In this document: piece after piece, positions 8,600 to 17,553 of the stretch | How the letters are laid out: each line of letters opens with the position of its first letter | Numbering within the stretch: position 1 is the first letter of the stretch | From: Sphingomonas gellani | GTDB taxonomy: Bacteria; Pseudomonadota; Alphaproteobacteria; Sphingomonadales; Sphingomonadaceae | NCBI RefSeq assembly: GCF_900110035.1 | Contig: NZ_FOCF01000007.1 | Coordinates: forward strand, 142,725 to 206,724 | Reading direction: 5' to 3' | DNA length: 64,000 nt | The notes under the pieces: model-generated | Seen by the model: only the letters and a program-made list of their open reading frames with translations | What the model was told of the DNA's origin: nothing | The model's database searches: none | Translations under genes and position numbers: made by a program

Positions 8600-9324
8600 T
8601 CCGCCTGCCCGTCTCCGTGGCCGATCTGTCGCGGCGTTCGGATGCCGAGGAGCAGATGGACGCTGACGATCTCGACCCGGCGATCTACAGTGCGGTCGTG
8701 GGCGACCTGGCCCGCGTCAACACGGTCACGCTGGCCATCCGGCCGACGCTCGCCTTTCTCGCGCGCGCCGCGCGTGGGGCGGCGGGGTTGCGCATCCTGG
8801 ATGTCGGGTTCGGGGATGGCGATGCCCTGCGCCGCATCGCGCGCTGGGCGGCGCGGCGGCGGCTGCCGGTCGCATTGGTGGGCGTCGACCTCAACCCGCG
8901 CAGCGAGGCGGCCGCACGAGCGCACACCCCCGCCCAGACGTGCCGCGGGGGCGCCATCGAGTGGATAACCGGCGACTACGCCGCGCTCGCCGGCGGCGGA
9001 TGGGACGTGGTCATCTCCAGCCTGGTCGCGCACCACATGACGCGGGAGCAGCTGGTGTCCTTTCTCCGCTTCATGGAGCGGGAGGCGGCGCGCGGTTGGC
9101 TGATCAACGACCTGCACCGCCACCGGCTAGCGCATGCCGGCTTTCCACTGCTCGCCAGGGCCGCCGGGTGGCATCCGATGGTGCGGCAGGACGGCACTCT
9201 GTCGATCGCGCGCAGCTATCGTCCGGACGAATGGGCCCCGATCCTGGCGGAGGCTGGCGTGGAGGATGCGCGGGTGTTTCGCGCCTTTCCCTTTCGGCTG
9301 TGCGTCGAGCGGCTACGGACGTGA
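8596..9324 (+). CDS. Class I SAM-dependent methyltransferase of the polyketide cluster
   Basis: A 242-residue protein with the SAM-binding motif I ILDVGFGDGDALRRI (about 66-80), an acidic residue at the end of strand 2 (VGVDLNP), and DVVISSLVAHHM, typical of a motif-IV region. It overlaps the polyketide synthase gene at its start (ATGA) and the flavoprotein gene at its end (GTGA), so the three are almost certainly made together. By analogy with Streptomyces srsA-srsB-srsC, where a methyltransferase modifies the resorcinol ring made by a type III synthase, it probably methylates the ring or a hydroxyl of the product (inference). Confidence 0.84.
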   Translation: MIRLPVSVADLSRRSDAEEQMDADDLDPAIYSAVVGDLARVNTVTLAIRPTLAFLARAARGAAGLRILDVGFGDGDALRRIARWAARRRLPVALVGVDLNPRSEAAARAHTPAQTCRGGAIEWITGDYAALAGGGWDVVISSLVAHHMTREQLVSFLRFMEREAARGWLINDLHRHRLAHAGFPLLARAAGWHPMVRQDGTLSIARSYRPDEWAPILAEAGVEDARVFRAFPFRLCVERLRT

Positions 9325-10415
9325 CATCCGCCAGCGGCGCACCGCTGATCGTGGGTGGCGGCCCGGCGGGTGCGAGCGCCGCGATCTCGCTCGCCCGCGC
9401 CGGCCTGGCTCCCCTGATCGTCGAGCGCACGCGCGAACCGGCCGACGCGCTGTGCGGCGGGTTCCTGAGCTGGCGAACGCTTGCGTCGCTGGAAAAGCTG
9501 GGAGTCGCGACGGACGAACTCAATCCGGCCCCCGTCACACGCATGCGCCTTTTCGCGGGCGAGCGGAGCCGCGACCTGCCCCTGCCCGCGCCCGCCCGCG
9601 CGGTGTCGCGACGACGGCTCGACGCCCTGCTCCTGGCCCGCGCCGAGGCCGCAGGTGCACGCGTCGAACGCGGCGTGACCGCGCGGGAGGTGATCGGGCG
9701 CACGGTGCGCTTCGCCGACGGAGGCACGGCGAGCGGTTCGGCTTTGTTCTTCGCGACCGGCAAGCATGACGTGCGCGGCCTGGCCCGACCGCCGGCGGCG
9801 AGCGGCGGAGATCCCGCCATCGGCCTGCGCCTACGCCTCTCCCCGCATCCGGCGCTGTCGCGACTCGTCGGGGACGCGATCGAGCTGCACCTGCTGGATC
9901 GCGGCTATGCCGGACTGGTGCTTCAGGAGGATGGCGGCGGCAACCTTTGCTGCGCCGTGCGCCGATCCCGATTGCGGGGGGCCGGATCGCCCGCCGCCCT
10001 GCTGTCCGCCATGGCGCGCGAGATCCCGGCACTTGGCGAGCGGATCGGCCATGCGGATTTGGCGACCGACACGATCGATGCCACCGCCAACGTGCCCTAT
10101 GGCTGGCGAGCGCGGGAGGGTGCCGAGGGGGTGTTCAGGTTGGGCGATCAGGCGGCGGTTATCCCCAGCCTGGCCGGCGAGGGCATGGGCATCGCGATCG
10201 CCAGCGGCACCCTGGCCGCCGCGGCCCTCCTCGCCGGCGGCCCGGACGCCGCGCCGCAATATCAGCGCCACCTGTCGCGACGGGCCGCGCGCCCGCTCGC
10301 CATCGCCGGCGCGGCGTGGAGGCTGGCGGAAACACCGGTGCTCGCACGCGCAACCGTGTCGGCCTTTCCCGCCGCGATGATCTCCCTCCTCGCCCGCGCC
10401 ACCCGGATCGGCTGA
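9321..10415 (+). CDS. FAD-dependent oxidoreductase (geranylgeranyl-reductase/monooxygenase type) of the polyketide cluster
   Basis: A 364-residue flavoprotein starting at a GTG that overlaps the methyltransferase stop. The dinucleotide-binding motif IVGGGPAGASAAISLARAG lies at residues about 10-28. GDQAAVIPSLAGEGMGIAIAS near residue 275 is the second FAD-binding GD motif of this superfamily, with the Pro-Gly-type loop seen in geranylgeranyl reductases and aromatic hydroxylases. In the comparable srs pathway a flavoprotein hydroxylates the ring towards a quinone; the same role is plausible here but not shown. The open frame upstream of 9321 overlaps the methyltransferase and is a shadow. Last gene of the set; a minus-strand gene converges on it. 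Confidence 0.83.
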   Translation: MTSASGAPLIVGGGPAGASAAISLARAGLAPLIVERTREPADALCGGFLSWRTLASLEKLGVATDELNPAPVTRMRLFAGERSRDLPLPAPARAVSRRRLDALLLARAEAAGARVERGVTAREVIGRTVRFADGGTASGSALFFATGKHDVRGLARPPAASGGDPAIGLRLRLSPHPALSRLVGDAIELHLLDRGYAGLVLQEDGGGNLCCAVRRSRLRGAGSPAALLSAMAREIPALGERIGHADLATDTIDATANVPYGWRAREGAEGVFRLGDQAAVIPSLAGEGMGIAIASGTLAAAALLAGGPDAAPQYQRHLSRRAARPLAIAGAAWRLAETPVLARATVSAFPAAMISLLARATRIG

Positions 10416-10455
10416 TCCAGGGAACAGGCGCCGTCGGCGTCCGAGACCGTGACGC

Positions 10456-11616
10456 CTAGAAATCGATCTCGCCGGCCGCGATCTTGCGGTCGCGCTCCGC
10501 CAGTTCGGCTGCGTCGGCGGGGAACATGGTCGACAGGCCGTTGGTCGCGGCGCGCTGCTGCACCTCTTCGACGAACGGGCGCAGTCCATCCTCATACTCC
10601 CGAAAGGCCGCGGCATGGTCCCCGGCATGCCGCTCCAGCGCCTGGGCGAGCCGACCCGCACCGATGATCGCCATCGAGCCGCCGAACCCCGCCAGCGGCG
10701 ACACGCAGTAACCAGCGTCACCGACTAGGGCGACCCGGCCGGACGACCAGCTGGGCATGCGGATCTGGTTCAGACGGTCGAAATAGAAGTCGTCGTCCGC
10801 GTCGATGCTGTCGAGCATTGCCGGCACTTTCCACCCCAGCCCGTCGAACTGGTCGTGGATCAGTCGCCGTTGCTGTGCCCGGTCGCGATAGTCATACGCG
10901 ATTTGCCCTTTGGTCCTGAACCCGAAGCCGATATCGGTACGGTCGTCATAGCCGTTCAGCATCGCCATGCGGCCGGGCACGCTGTAAACCTGCGACATGT
11001 GAGCAGGCAGCAGGTCGGTCCGCGGCACGACCTTCAGGAACACGTATCCGCCCATGAAATAGGTGAATTGATCGCCATCGCCGAACACCAACCGGCGCGT
11101 GTTCGACCGGTTGCCATCACAGCCGAAGACCAGAGCATAGCGACCCTCGGTCCCGTCGTCGAACGTTACCGACACCTCCTCCGGGCCGTCCGCCAGCCGA
11201 TCGATCGAGCGGCCGAACAGGATCTCCGCCGTGTCGGCCACCGCGCCGAGCAGGATGTCCAACAGGTCGTCGCGGTGGATCTCGTATCGCTCATGCCCGG
11301 TTACGTCCGTGCCCGCGCCGATCGCACCCATGGTCCTGTCGTCTGCGTCCTTGAACTCGAACCCGCGCGGCGGCAGCGCCCTGGCACGGACCGCATCGGC
11401 CAGGCCCATGCGGGTCAGGATCTCGATCGTCTCCCCCTCGATGTCGACCGGTGTTCCGCCGCGTCGCAGGTCCTTCGCCGCCTCGATGACGGTCACACGG
11501 TATCCCAACCGGTTCAGCCAATATGCGGTGGACAGGCCGGCGAAGCTCGCCCCGCTGACGAGCGCCGGCGGGCGGCCATCCTCGGCGGCGGGCGGCGTGA
11601 TGGTTGACGAAGCCAT
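10456..11616 (-). CDS. FAD-dependent aromatic-ring-hydroxylase-type monooxygenase (TetX/PHBH class)
   Basis: A 386-residue class A flavin monooxygenase. The N-terminal FAD motif reads SGASFAGLSTAYWLNRLG, followed by the Arg of RRGGTPVDI. The GD motif is VALVGDAGYCVSPLAGFGG near residue 298. The family hydroxylates aromatic or polyketide substrates with NAD(P)H, and some members inactivate tetracyclines or rifamycins. It is divergent from a TetR regulator across a 62-base gap containing a perfect palindrome, the usual layout of a drug- or xenobiotic-inducible oxygenase. The substrate is unknown. Confidence 0.87.
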   Translation of the reverse strand: MASSTITPPAAEDGRPPALVSGASFAGLSTAYWLNRLGYRVTVIEAAKDLRRGGTPVDIEGETIEILTRMGLADAVRARALPPRGFEFKDADDRTMGAIGAGTDVTGHERYEIHRDDLLDILLGAVADTAEILFGRSIDRLADGPEEVSVTFDDGTEGRYALVFGCDGNRSNTRRLVFGDGDQFTYFMGGYVFLKVVPRTDLLPAHMSQVYSVPGRMAMLNGYDDRTDIGFGFRTKGQIAYDYRDRAQQRRLIHDQFDGLGWKVPAMLDSIDADDDFYFDRLNQIRMPSWSSGRVALVGDAGYCVSPLAGFGGSMAIIGAGRLAQALERHAGDHAAAFREYEDGLRPFVEEVQQRAATNGLSTMFPADAAELAERDRKIAAGEIDF

Positions 11617-11650
11617 GGGAACATCCTCAAACAGGAGACACTCCCATATT

Positions 11651-11663
11651 GTACTGAGTACAT
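11651..11663. promoter_or_regulatory. Perfect 13-bp palindrome, probable TetR operator
   Basis: TGTACT-G-AGTACA is a perfect 6-1-6 inverted repeat. It lies 34 bases from the monooxygenase start and 15 bases before the TetR start. Position between divergent genes and symmetry fit a TetR-family operator controlling both. Confidence 0.62.
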
Positions 11664-11678
11664 TCTAATGTTCAATCC

Positions 11679-12329
11679 ATGATCGAACAGACGCCGGATC
11701 GAAGGACGCGCAAACGGCTGGCCACCCGTCAGGCCATATCTGACGCCGCCACCCGCCTGTTCATGGACCGTGGTTTCGACCGCGTGACGATCGATGAGAT
11801 CGCGGAGGCAGCCGATGTCGGGCGGATGACGGTATTCAATCACTTCCCGCGCAAGGAGGACATGTTCTTCGACCGGGAGCAGGAGGCGCGCGACCTCGCC
11901 TTCGCGGCCGTTCGATCGCGGCCATCCGGCACCTCGCCGATCCAGGCGCTGGGCGATCTGGCCCACCAGATGGTCGAACAGCCCCGATCCGCCTTCCCTC
12001 TGTTCAAGGGTACCCGGACATTCGTGGAAACGTCGCTGGCGAGCGAGGCGCTGAAGGCGCGCGCGCGGCAGATGCGCGACGACTTCGTCCGCGCGCTGGC
12101 CGCCGTCCTGGCGGAGGCGGCGGGTCGTCCGGCGGACGACGCCGATGCCTACCTCGCCGCCACGCTGATCGCCTCGACCTGGAGCGCCGCGTTCGCGCGG
12201 GCGCACGCCCAGCAGAGGGAGACCGGCGATGTCGAGGCGGCCAAGGCGACGTTCCTCGGCATGATCGACCGGGGCATCATCGGCACGCATGCCGCCATGG
12301 CGGACACGCCCTACGCTGCCGGAGCCTGA
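11679..12329 (+). CDS. TetR/AcrR-family transcriptional regulator
   Basis: A 216-residue protein with an N-terminal TetR helix-turn-helix: TRQAISDAATRLFMDRGFDR, then VTIDEIAEAADVGRMTVFNHFPRKEDMFF. The C-terminal ligand domain is helical and of normal length, and reads like the TetR_C group with long helix HQMVEQPRSAFPLF. TetR proteins usually repress the neighbouring divergent gene and release DNA on binding a small molecule. The palindrome at 11651-11663 is the likely operator, so this protein probably controls the adjacent flavin monooxygenase and itself. Confidence 0.9.
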   Translation: MIEQTPDRRTRKRLATRQAISDAATRLFMDRGFDRVTIDEIAEAADVGRMTVFNHFPRKEDMFFDREQEARDLAFAAVRSRPSGTSPIQALGDLAHQMVEQPRSAFPLFKGTRTFVETSLASEALKARARQMRDDFVRALAAVLAEAAGRPADDADAYLAATLIASTWSAAFARAHAQQRETGDVEAAKATFLGMIDRGIIGTHAAMADTPYAAGA

Positions 12330-12466
12330 GCGGCAGCGGCCGGTCGACACGGTCGCTCCCGAAACGACACGCGATCGGGCGCTGTCGACAGGAAATGATC
12401 TTGGATCATGGGGGTTCAGCCAGTAATGGCCGCCGGCCGAACGACGGCCAGGGAGATGCAGGCGAC

Positions 12467-12895
12467 ATGCAACACAGCTACCGTCAATTGATCTCCGAAC
12501 ATGAACAGATCGAGGAATGCGCCAACGCGTTGCTGGCGGATGTGGCGGATGCCAGCGTCCCGGCCAGCGATCTGGCCGCACAGCTCGGCGAACTCGCCCT
12601 GGTGGTGAAGCGACATATCGCGGTCGAGGACGAGGTCGTCGGGACGCTCGATCCCGCCACGCTTTCGCAGCCATGGACGGACGCCTGGGTCGAGGGCGAG
12701 GCCGCGTTCAAGCGGCTGAAAAGCGATTGGATGGCGTTTCTGGTGCGTTGGGACGGCATCGCGATCGCGGAGGATCGATCGGGCTTCGTCTCTGCCGCTC
12801 AGGCGATACTGGGCCGGCTTCGCGATCGCCTGGCGATCGAAACCCGCGCCTTTTATGCGACCGCCCTCCAGACCGGCTCGATCGCGCTGCGCTGA
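12467..12895 (+). CDS. Hemerythrin-like HHE-domain protein
   Basis: A 142-residue all-helical protein. SEHEQIEECANALLADV at the N-terminus and VVKRHIAVEDEVVG in the next helix carry His and Glu residues in the spacing of an HHE/hemerythrin cation-binding four-helix bundle. The third helix FKRLKSDWMAFLVRWD lacks an obvious His ligand, so the metal site may be incomplete or divergent. Family members bind di-iron and sense or buffer oxygen, NO or iron. The frame opens at 12395, but the ATG at 12467 begins the recognisable domain and has GGAG upstream. It stands alone, with no clear partner. Confidence 0.65.
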   Translation: MQHSYRQLISEHEQIEECANALLADVADASVPASDLAAQLGELALVVKRHIAVEDEVVGTLDPATLSQPWTDAWVEGEAAFKRLKSDWMAFLVRWDGIAIAEDRSGFVSAAQAILGRLRDRLAIETRAFYATALQTGSIALR

Positions 12896-13008
12896 CGCCT
12901 ACAGGGTTTGCGTCGGTCGGTGGCCACCGAACGTCGATCCGACCGTATCGGCAAGGAAAACCAGCGCTATTCGTTCGTTAGGGCTCCGCAAGGCGACGGA
13001 GTTCGGAC

Positions 13009-14016
13009 ATGAAGGCGATGGTACTACAGCCCCCGATCGGGCTGGATCGATTGACGTTGGCGGACAGGCCGGATCCCGGTGCCCCAGGCACTGGCGAGAT
13101 CAGGGTCGCGCTGCACGGCAGTTCGCTCAACTTCCACGATCTCGGCGTCGCGACGGGCCGCATGCCGACGGAGGACGGCCGCATCCCGCTGGCCGATGGC
13201 GCCGGCGTCGTGGAGGCGGTCGGCGAAGGCGTCACGGAGTTCAAAGCGGGCGACGGCGTCGTGTCCTGCTTTTTCCCCAACTGGCAGGACGGCGCACCGA
13301 CGATCGGCGATTTCAGCGGAACGCCGGGTGACGGCATCGACGGCTTCGCGCGCGAAAGCGTGGTGATGCCCGCCACCGCCTTCACCCATGCGCCGCGCGG
13401 CTATGACGCGGTGGAGGCCGCGACGATCACGACCGCGGGCCTGACCGCGTGGCGCGCGCTGATCGTCGACGGCAAGCTGAAGGCGGGCGACACCGTGCTG
13501 CTGCTCGGCACGGGTGGCGTATCGATCTGGGCGCTTCAGATCGCCAAGCTGATGGGGGCGACGGTCGCGATCACCTCATCGTCGGGCGAAAAGCTGGAAC
13601 GCGCCCGGGAACTGGGCGCCGACTTCACCCTGAACTATCGCGAGCAGGCGGATTGGGGGCGGCTCGTGCGCGACTGGTCCGGCGGTCGGGGCGTCGATCA
13701 CGTCGTGGAGGTCGGCGGGCCGGGCACGCTGGCGCAGTCGATCGAGGCGGTCAGGGTCGGCGGGCACATCTCGCTGATCGGCGTACTCACCGGCGCCGCG
13801 GGCGAGGTCCCGACGGCCGCGCTGATGGGTAGGCAAGCGCGGTTGCAGGGCCTGATCGTCGGCAGCCGCCGCGAGCAGCAGGATTTCGTGCGTGCGCTCG
13901 ACGCCAGCGGCATCCGCCCGGTCGTGGATCGCCGCTTCCCGCTCGAACAGCTCGCCGACGCCTTCCGCTTCGAAATGGGCGCGAGCCACTTCGGCAAGAT
14001 CGGCGTCGAGTGGTGA
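13009..14016 (+). CDS. Zinc-independent MDR-family alcohol dehydrogenase / quinone oxidoreductase
   Basis: A 335-residue medium-chain dehydrogenase/reductase. The N-terminal GroES-like fold has the form ALHGSSLNFHDLGVATGRMP, and the zinc-binding Cys residues of classical alcohol dehydrogenases are absent, which places it with the quinone-oxidoreductase-like group. The Rossmann motif VLLLGTGGVSIWALQIAK lies near residue 165, followed by GADFTLNYRE. Members reduce quinones, enones or aldehydes with NADPH. A CGGAG sequence precedes the ATG. There is no partner on the same strand; downstream lies a decayed region. Confidence 0.88.
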   Translation: MKAMVLQPPIGLDRLTLADRPDPGAPGTGEIRVALHGSSLNFHDLGVATGRMPTEDGRIPLADGAGVVEAVGEGVTEFKAGDGVVSCFFPNWQDGAPTIGDFSGTPGDGIDGFARESVVMPATAFTHAPRGYDAVEAATITTAGLTAWRALIVDGKLKAGDTVLLLGTGGVSIWALQIAKLMGATVAITSSSGEKLERARELGADFTLNYREQADWGRLVRDWSGGRGVDHVVEVGGPGTLAQSIEAVRVGGHISLIGVLTGAAGEVPTAALMGRQARLQGLIVGSRREQQDFVRALDASGIRPVVDRRFPLEQLADAFRFEMGASHFGKIGVEW

Positions 14017-14194
14017 CGGCTGCCAGGATGATGCCGTGCCCCGGTGGGTACAGGTTCAGGCAGGGGACCCCCGCCCACATCTGAGTTTCGAGCAAGGTTC
14101 GTGCGGCGTGTGGCGGCATGTCGTGATCGCCGTCGATCAAAAGACATCAATCACCGGCGACAGCACCGGATAAGGGCGGCCTGCATGCGTCCCC

Positions 14195-14360
14195 CTCGCC
14201 GCTGTGGGCGAGTCGGTGGCTGACGAGGCCGCCGAGGGTTTGCGCGCCTCAGGCGCGGCGGTGAGGAGGTTGCACGCGGACCTTACCGACGCGGCACCGG
14301 TAGCGGCGCTGACACGCGCCGCAAGCGTTCCCGTGCTGCTGTTTATGAGCGGTGCTGGAC
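14195..14360 (+). pseudogene. Fragment of a short-chain dehydrogenase gene
   Basis: About 55 codons read as the inner part of an SDR Rossmann fold: AAEGLRASGAAVRRLHADLT, then DAAPVAALTRAAS and VPVLLFMSGAG, where intact relatives have a NNAG-type motif. The glycine-rich N-terminal motif and the whole catalytic half are missing, and the frame runs into unrelated sequence. I interpret it as a decayed remnant. Confidence 0.45.
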
Positions 14361-14374
14361 GCAAGGGCGGCGGC

Positions 14375-14520
14375 ATTGTCGCGGCACGCGTCCACCGATC
14401 ACCTCCTCCGCCGACCAGCGCAGCAGATGCTCGGCACTCCGTTCCAGCTGGTCACCTGGCCGTCTAGTCCGGTGGTGACGATCGCGTAGGCGGTAGCGCT
14501 GGCCAGAACGGCGCGCGCAG
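14375..14520 (-). pseudogene. Frameshifted fragment of a PAS-domain sensor protein
   Basis: On the minus strand, 14520 to about 14443 reads ALASATAYAIVTTGLDGQVT followed by SWN, the start of a PAS domain as found in sensor kinases. The match continues in another frame to about 14375 as HLLRWSAEEVIGGRVP, the next PAS segment, so a frameshift lies at about 14440. Nothing before or after resembles the kinase or guanylate-cyclase parts of such proteins. A decayed remnant. Confidence 0.5.
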
Positions 14521-14966
14521 CGCCGCCTGCCGCTTGGGTGAGGACATCGCCGCCTTGAAGGAAAGGGCTGGCAGCGGTTCGCGCCTGTGCGGCAGCCGGG
14601 CGGCTCAGTTCACTGGCGCTGTTGCAACGACCCGACCCGACCCGCGCTTCGGGCGTGGGCGGCACGTTTCCGGACCGCTTTGGGGGCCATGGCTTCGGTT
14701 CATCCGCAAGCTGCGACCTGTCAGGGTTTGACATGCGCCACGCGCCAACCGGCGTCCAAGTGCCTGTGCTAGCATCGCTTTGCTCGCACCGGATAACGCC
14801 GGAAACGGTTCAGACGACGCGCTCCGGATCATCCTCCATCGCCACGGCTTGGTCTCGCGCCGACACGGCCCGACAGACCGCATGCCCCCGATTGCCTGAC
14901 ACCATCTGTCGAGATACATTGCACCCGTCGACCTGCCTCGTTGAGGCATGTCGGCATGATCGCGCC

Positions 14967-15183
14967 GGTGCCCCGAAAGGGGCTTAAAAGGGAACGCGGT
15001 GAGGGTGGCCTGCCACCCGAGGCCGAGGCTGTCCCTGCAACTGTAAGCGGCGAGCGCGATGCACATCGCTTTTCCCCTTCAAACGGGGGAGAGGCAGCCA
15101 CTGGGCCGAGCGTGATGCCACGCGACACCTGGGAAGGCCGTGCATCGCGCGATGACCCGTGAGCCAGGAGACCTGCCGGCGTC
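14967..15183 (+). promoter_or_regulatory. Cobalamin (B12) riboswitch
   Basis: The conserved blocks of the cobalamin riboswitch appear in order: AAAAGGGAACGCGGTGAGG (14986-15004), the CTGTCCCTGCAACTGTAAGC core (15029-15048), GCCACTGG (15096-15103), CCTGGGAAGGCCG (15128-15140), and the B12 box GCCAGGAGACCTGCCGGC (15163-15180). It lies about 180 bases before the TonB-dependent receptor start. In the known class, adenosylcobalamin binding to the leader RNA switches off expression of downstream uptake or synthesis genes. I infer the receptor and PepSY genes are repressed when B12 is plentiful. Confidence 0.95.
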
Positions 15184-15362
15184 TGGTCGCTCTTGCCTGG
15201 CCCAGGGGGTGGCCGCGGCACGGTCCTCCGTCGAGCGACGACGTGTGCGGTGGGGACCGCACGGACATGCGTGTCGGTCGCGATGGCGTCCGGCTGGCGC
15301 GGATGTCGGCCGTTCGCGGAGGGTCCCTGCCGGGTTCGCCAGACGCTCCGGGGATTACCGTC

Positions 15363-17537
15363 ATGCCATTACCGATCTCTCGCCTCGCGCTCGCGGGTGC
15401 CTTCCTCTCGCCGTGTGTTGCCGCACCGCTCGCTGCGCAGACCACGCCGCCGTCCGGCAGCGAGGACATATTAGTGGTGGGTCAGCACAGCCGCGACACA
15501 CTGACCACGCCCGATACCACCGGCAGCCGCCTGGGCCTGACGCCGCTGGAAACGCCCGCCACCCTCTCGGTGATCGATGGCGACACGATCCGGGCACGCG
15601 GCGACATGTCGGTCATCGACGCGGAAAGCCGCGCGCCCGGCATCAGCAACGCCGGCAATCCCGGCAATGGCGGCACCGCCCTCACCGCGCGGGGTTTCAG
15701 CGGCCAGGGTTCGGTGCTGCAACTGATCGACGGCATCCGCCTGTTCCCGGCGGCCGGCACGATCACCTTTCCCACCGACCCGTGGATGGTAACGCGGATC
15801 GATGTCCTCAACGGCCCGGCATCCGTACTTTATGGTCAGGGCGCGCTGGGCGGCGCGGTGAACGTGCTGATGCGGAAGCCGAATACGCAGCGGACCGAGG
15901 TGGAAGGCGAGATCGGATACGGCTCGCAGAACAGCTTCCATGTCGCGGCCGGTGCGGGCGGCCCCCTGACCGAGCGTCTGTCCTACCGGGTCGACGGCAG
16001 CTACCGCCGGTCGGACGGCTATGTCGATCGCGGCGATGCGCGCAGCCATGCCCTTTCCGGCACCCTGCGCTGGACGCCGACCGACACCCTCGTGGTCACG
16101 GCGCGCGACGATTACGGGCATCAGGACCCGATGCGCTACTTCGGCACACCGCTGATCGACGGTCGCCTCGACGACGACAATCGCCGGCGCAATTACAACA
16201 CGCGCGACGGCTTTATCCGCTACCGCGACAACCGCACCACGGTGCAGGCGGACTGGACACCCAGAGACACGCTGACGATCAGCAACCAGGCCTATCGCCT
16301 GACGTCCAGACGGTCGTGGCTGAACCTGGAAAGCTATTGCTGGATCGCCGCGGAGGGTGTCTGCCTCAACGGCGCCAACAGCGATGCGGCCACGCCGGGC
16401 CGCATTCTGCGCACCGACATGACCGGGATCGTTCACGACCAGACGCAATGGGGTGACCAGGGCAGCGTGACGCTCCGGACGCCCATCGGCGAGGGCATCG
16501 GCAATGACTTCGTCGCGGGCTTCGACGTCAACCTGGTCAAGCTGACCTATTCGCACAATTTCGGGTCCGACCCGCAGGTGTCGGAGGTCGACCCCTTCGA
16601 CTTCGACCCCGGATCGATCGTCGACACGCAGGGTATCGCGCCCCGTTACCGCACCCGCACCAACGAATACGCTTTCTTTGCGGAGGACCGGCTGACGCTC
16701 GGCACTCACCTTTCGATCGTCGGCGGCGTGCGCCACGAACGCGACCGGGCTCGGCGCTGGACGATCGACTATCCCGAGGGTGACCGCCGCGAGACGTTCG
16801 CACTCGACAAGCGGCTGCACAACACGACGTGGCGGGTCGGCAGCGTGTATCAGCCGATCCCGACCGTTTCGCTCTACGCGCAATATGCGACCGGCGTGGA
16901 CCCGATCGGTACGCTGACCACCTATTCCACGGGGCAGGTACAGTTCAGCAACGCCCGCGGCGACCAGGTGGAGGCCGGCGCCAAGGCCGTGTTCCTCGAC
17001 GGCCACGGCACCGCGACGATCGCCGCGTACCGGATCGTCAAGAAGGGCCTGCTCGCGCAACTGACCCCGACAAGCCCGGTCGAGCAGGTCGGGCAGCGAT
17101 CGGCAAAGGGGGTGGAGGCCGCGATATCGCTGGACCTTCCCCACGGCATCGGGATCGGCGCGAACGGCAGTGTGCTGGATGCGCGGTTCGACGACTTCCT
17201 GTCGGGCGGGACCAGCTTCAACGGCAACACACCCCCGGATGTACCCGAGATGCTGGCCAATCTCTGGCTGCGATGGGACGCGACGCGCTTGCTCCAGGCG
17301 CGTGCAGGCCTTCGCTATGTCGGCCGCCGCTATTCGGACAACGCCAACCGCTTTCGCGTCCCCGCTTACGCCACGGTGGATGCGACACTTTCCTACGCGC
17401 TGACGCCCCGGCTCGCGCTCGATGTGCATGCGTACAACCTGTTCGACCGGAACTACGCGCTCAACACTTATGGCAACCAGCAATGGGTGCTCGGCCGACC
17501 CCGGTCGATCGATGTCTCCCTTCGTGTCGGCTTCTGA
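15363..17537 (+). CDS. TonB-dependent outer-membrane receptor under cobalamin riboswitch control
   Basis: A 724-residue receptor. Residues 1-25 are a signal peptide (SRLALAGAFLSPCVAAPLAA), EDILVVGQ follows as a TonB-box-like stretch, then a plug domain (TPLETPATLSVIDGDTIRAR, LNGPASVLYGQGALGGAVNV) and a C-terminal barrel ending in aromatic RVGF. The frame is open upstream to 15159, overlapping the riboswitch, so the Met directly before the signal peptide is used. The plug resembles ferric-siderophore receptors (FhuA/FpvA type) more than BtuB. The B12 riboswitch nevertheless points to cobalamin, a cobamide precursor or a cobalt chelate as substrate (inference). The PepSY gene follows after 16 bases. 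Confidence 0.9.
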   Translation: MPLPISRLALAGAFLSPCVAAPLAAQTTPPSGSEDILVVGQHSRDTLTTPDTTGSRLGLTPLETPATLSVIDGDTIRARGDMSVIDAESRAPGISNAGNPGNGGTALTARGFSGQGSVLQLIDGIRLFPAAGTITFPTDPWMVTRIDVLNGPASVLYGQGALGGAVNVLMRKPNTQRTEVEGEIGYGSQNSFHVAAGAGGPLTERLSYRVDGSYRRSDGYVDRGDARSHALSGTLRWTPTDTLVVTARDDYGHQDPMRYFGTPLIDGRLDDDNRRRNYNTRDGFIRYRDNRTTVQADWTPRDTLTISNQAYRLTSRRSWLNLESYCWIAAEGVCLNGANSDAATPGRILRTDMTGIVHDQTQWGDQGSVTLRTPIGEGIGNDFVAGFDVNLVKLTYSHNFGSDPQVSEVDPFDFDPGSIVDTQGIAPRYRTRTNEYAFFAEDRLTLGTHLSIVGGVRHERDRARRWTIDYPEGDRRETFALDKRLHNTTWRVGSVYQPIPTVSLYAQYATGVDPIGTLTTYSTGQVQFSNARGDQVEAGAKAVFLDGHGTATIAAYRIVKKGLLAQLTPTSPVEQVGQRSAKGVEAAISLDLPHGIGIGANGSVLDARFDDFLSGGTSFNGNTPPDVPEMLANLWLRWDATRLLQARAGLRYVGRRYSDNANRFRVPAYATVDATLSYALTPRLALDVHAYNLFDRNYALNTYGNQQWVLGRPRSIDVSLRVGF

Positions 17538-17553
17538 CGCCGGACGGGGTCGG

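Larger units (their letters stand above)
14017..14966. other. Gene-poor decayed region
   Basis: About 950 bases between the alcohol dehydrogenase and the cobalamin riboswitch. It holds the SDR and PAS fragments listed separately and no intact gene that I can support. The part from 14740 to 14966 should contain the promoter of the riboswitch transcript, but no clear -35/-10 pair is visible. Confidence 0.5.

Noticed and set aside
15363..17537. Naming the receptor BtuB
   Set aside because: The riboswitch suggests corrinoid regulation, but the plug and barrel motifs look siderophore-receptor-like and no btuFCD genes are nearby, so the name would overstate the evidence.
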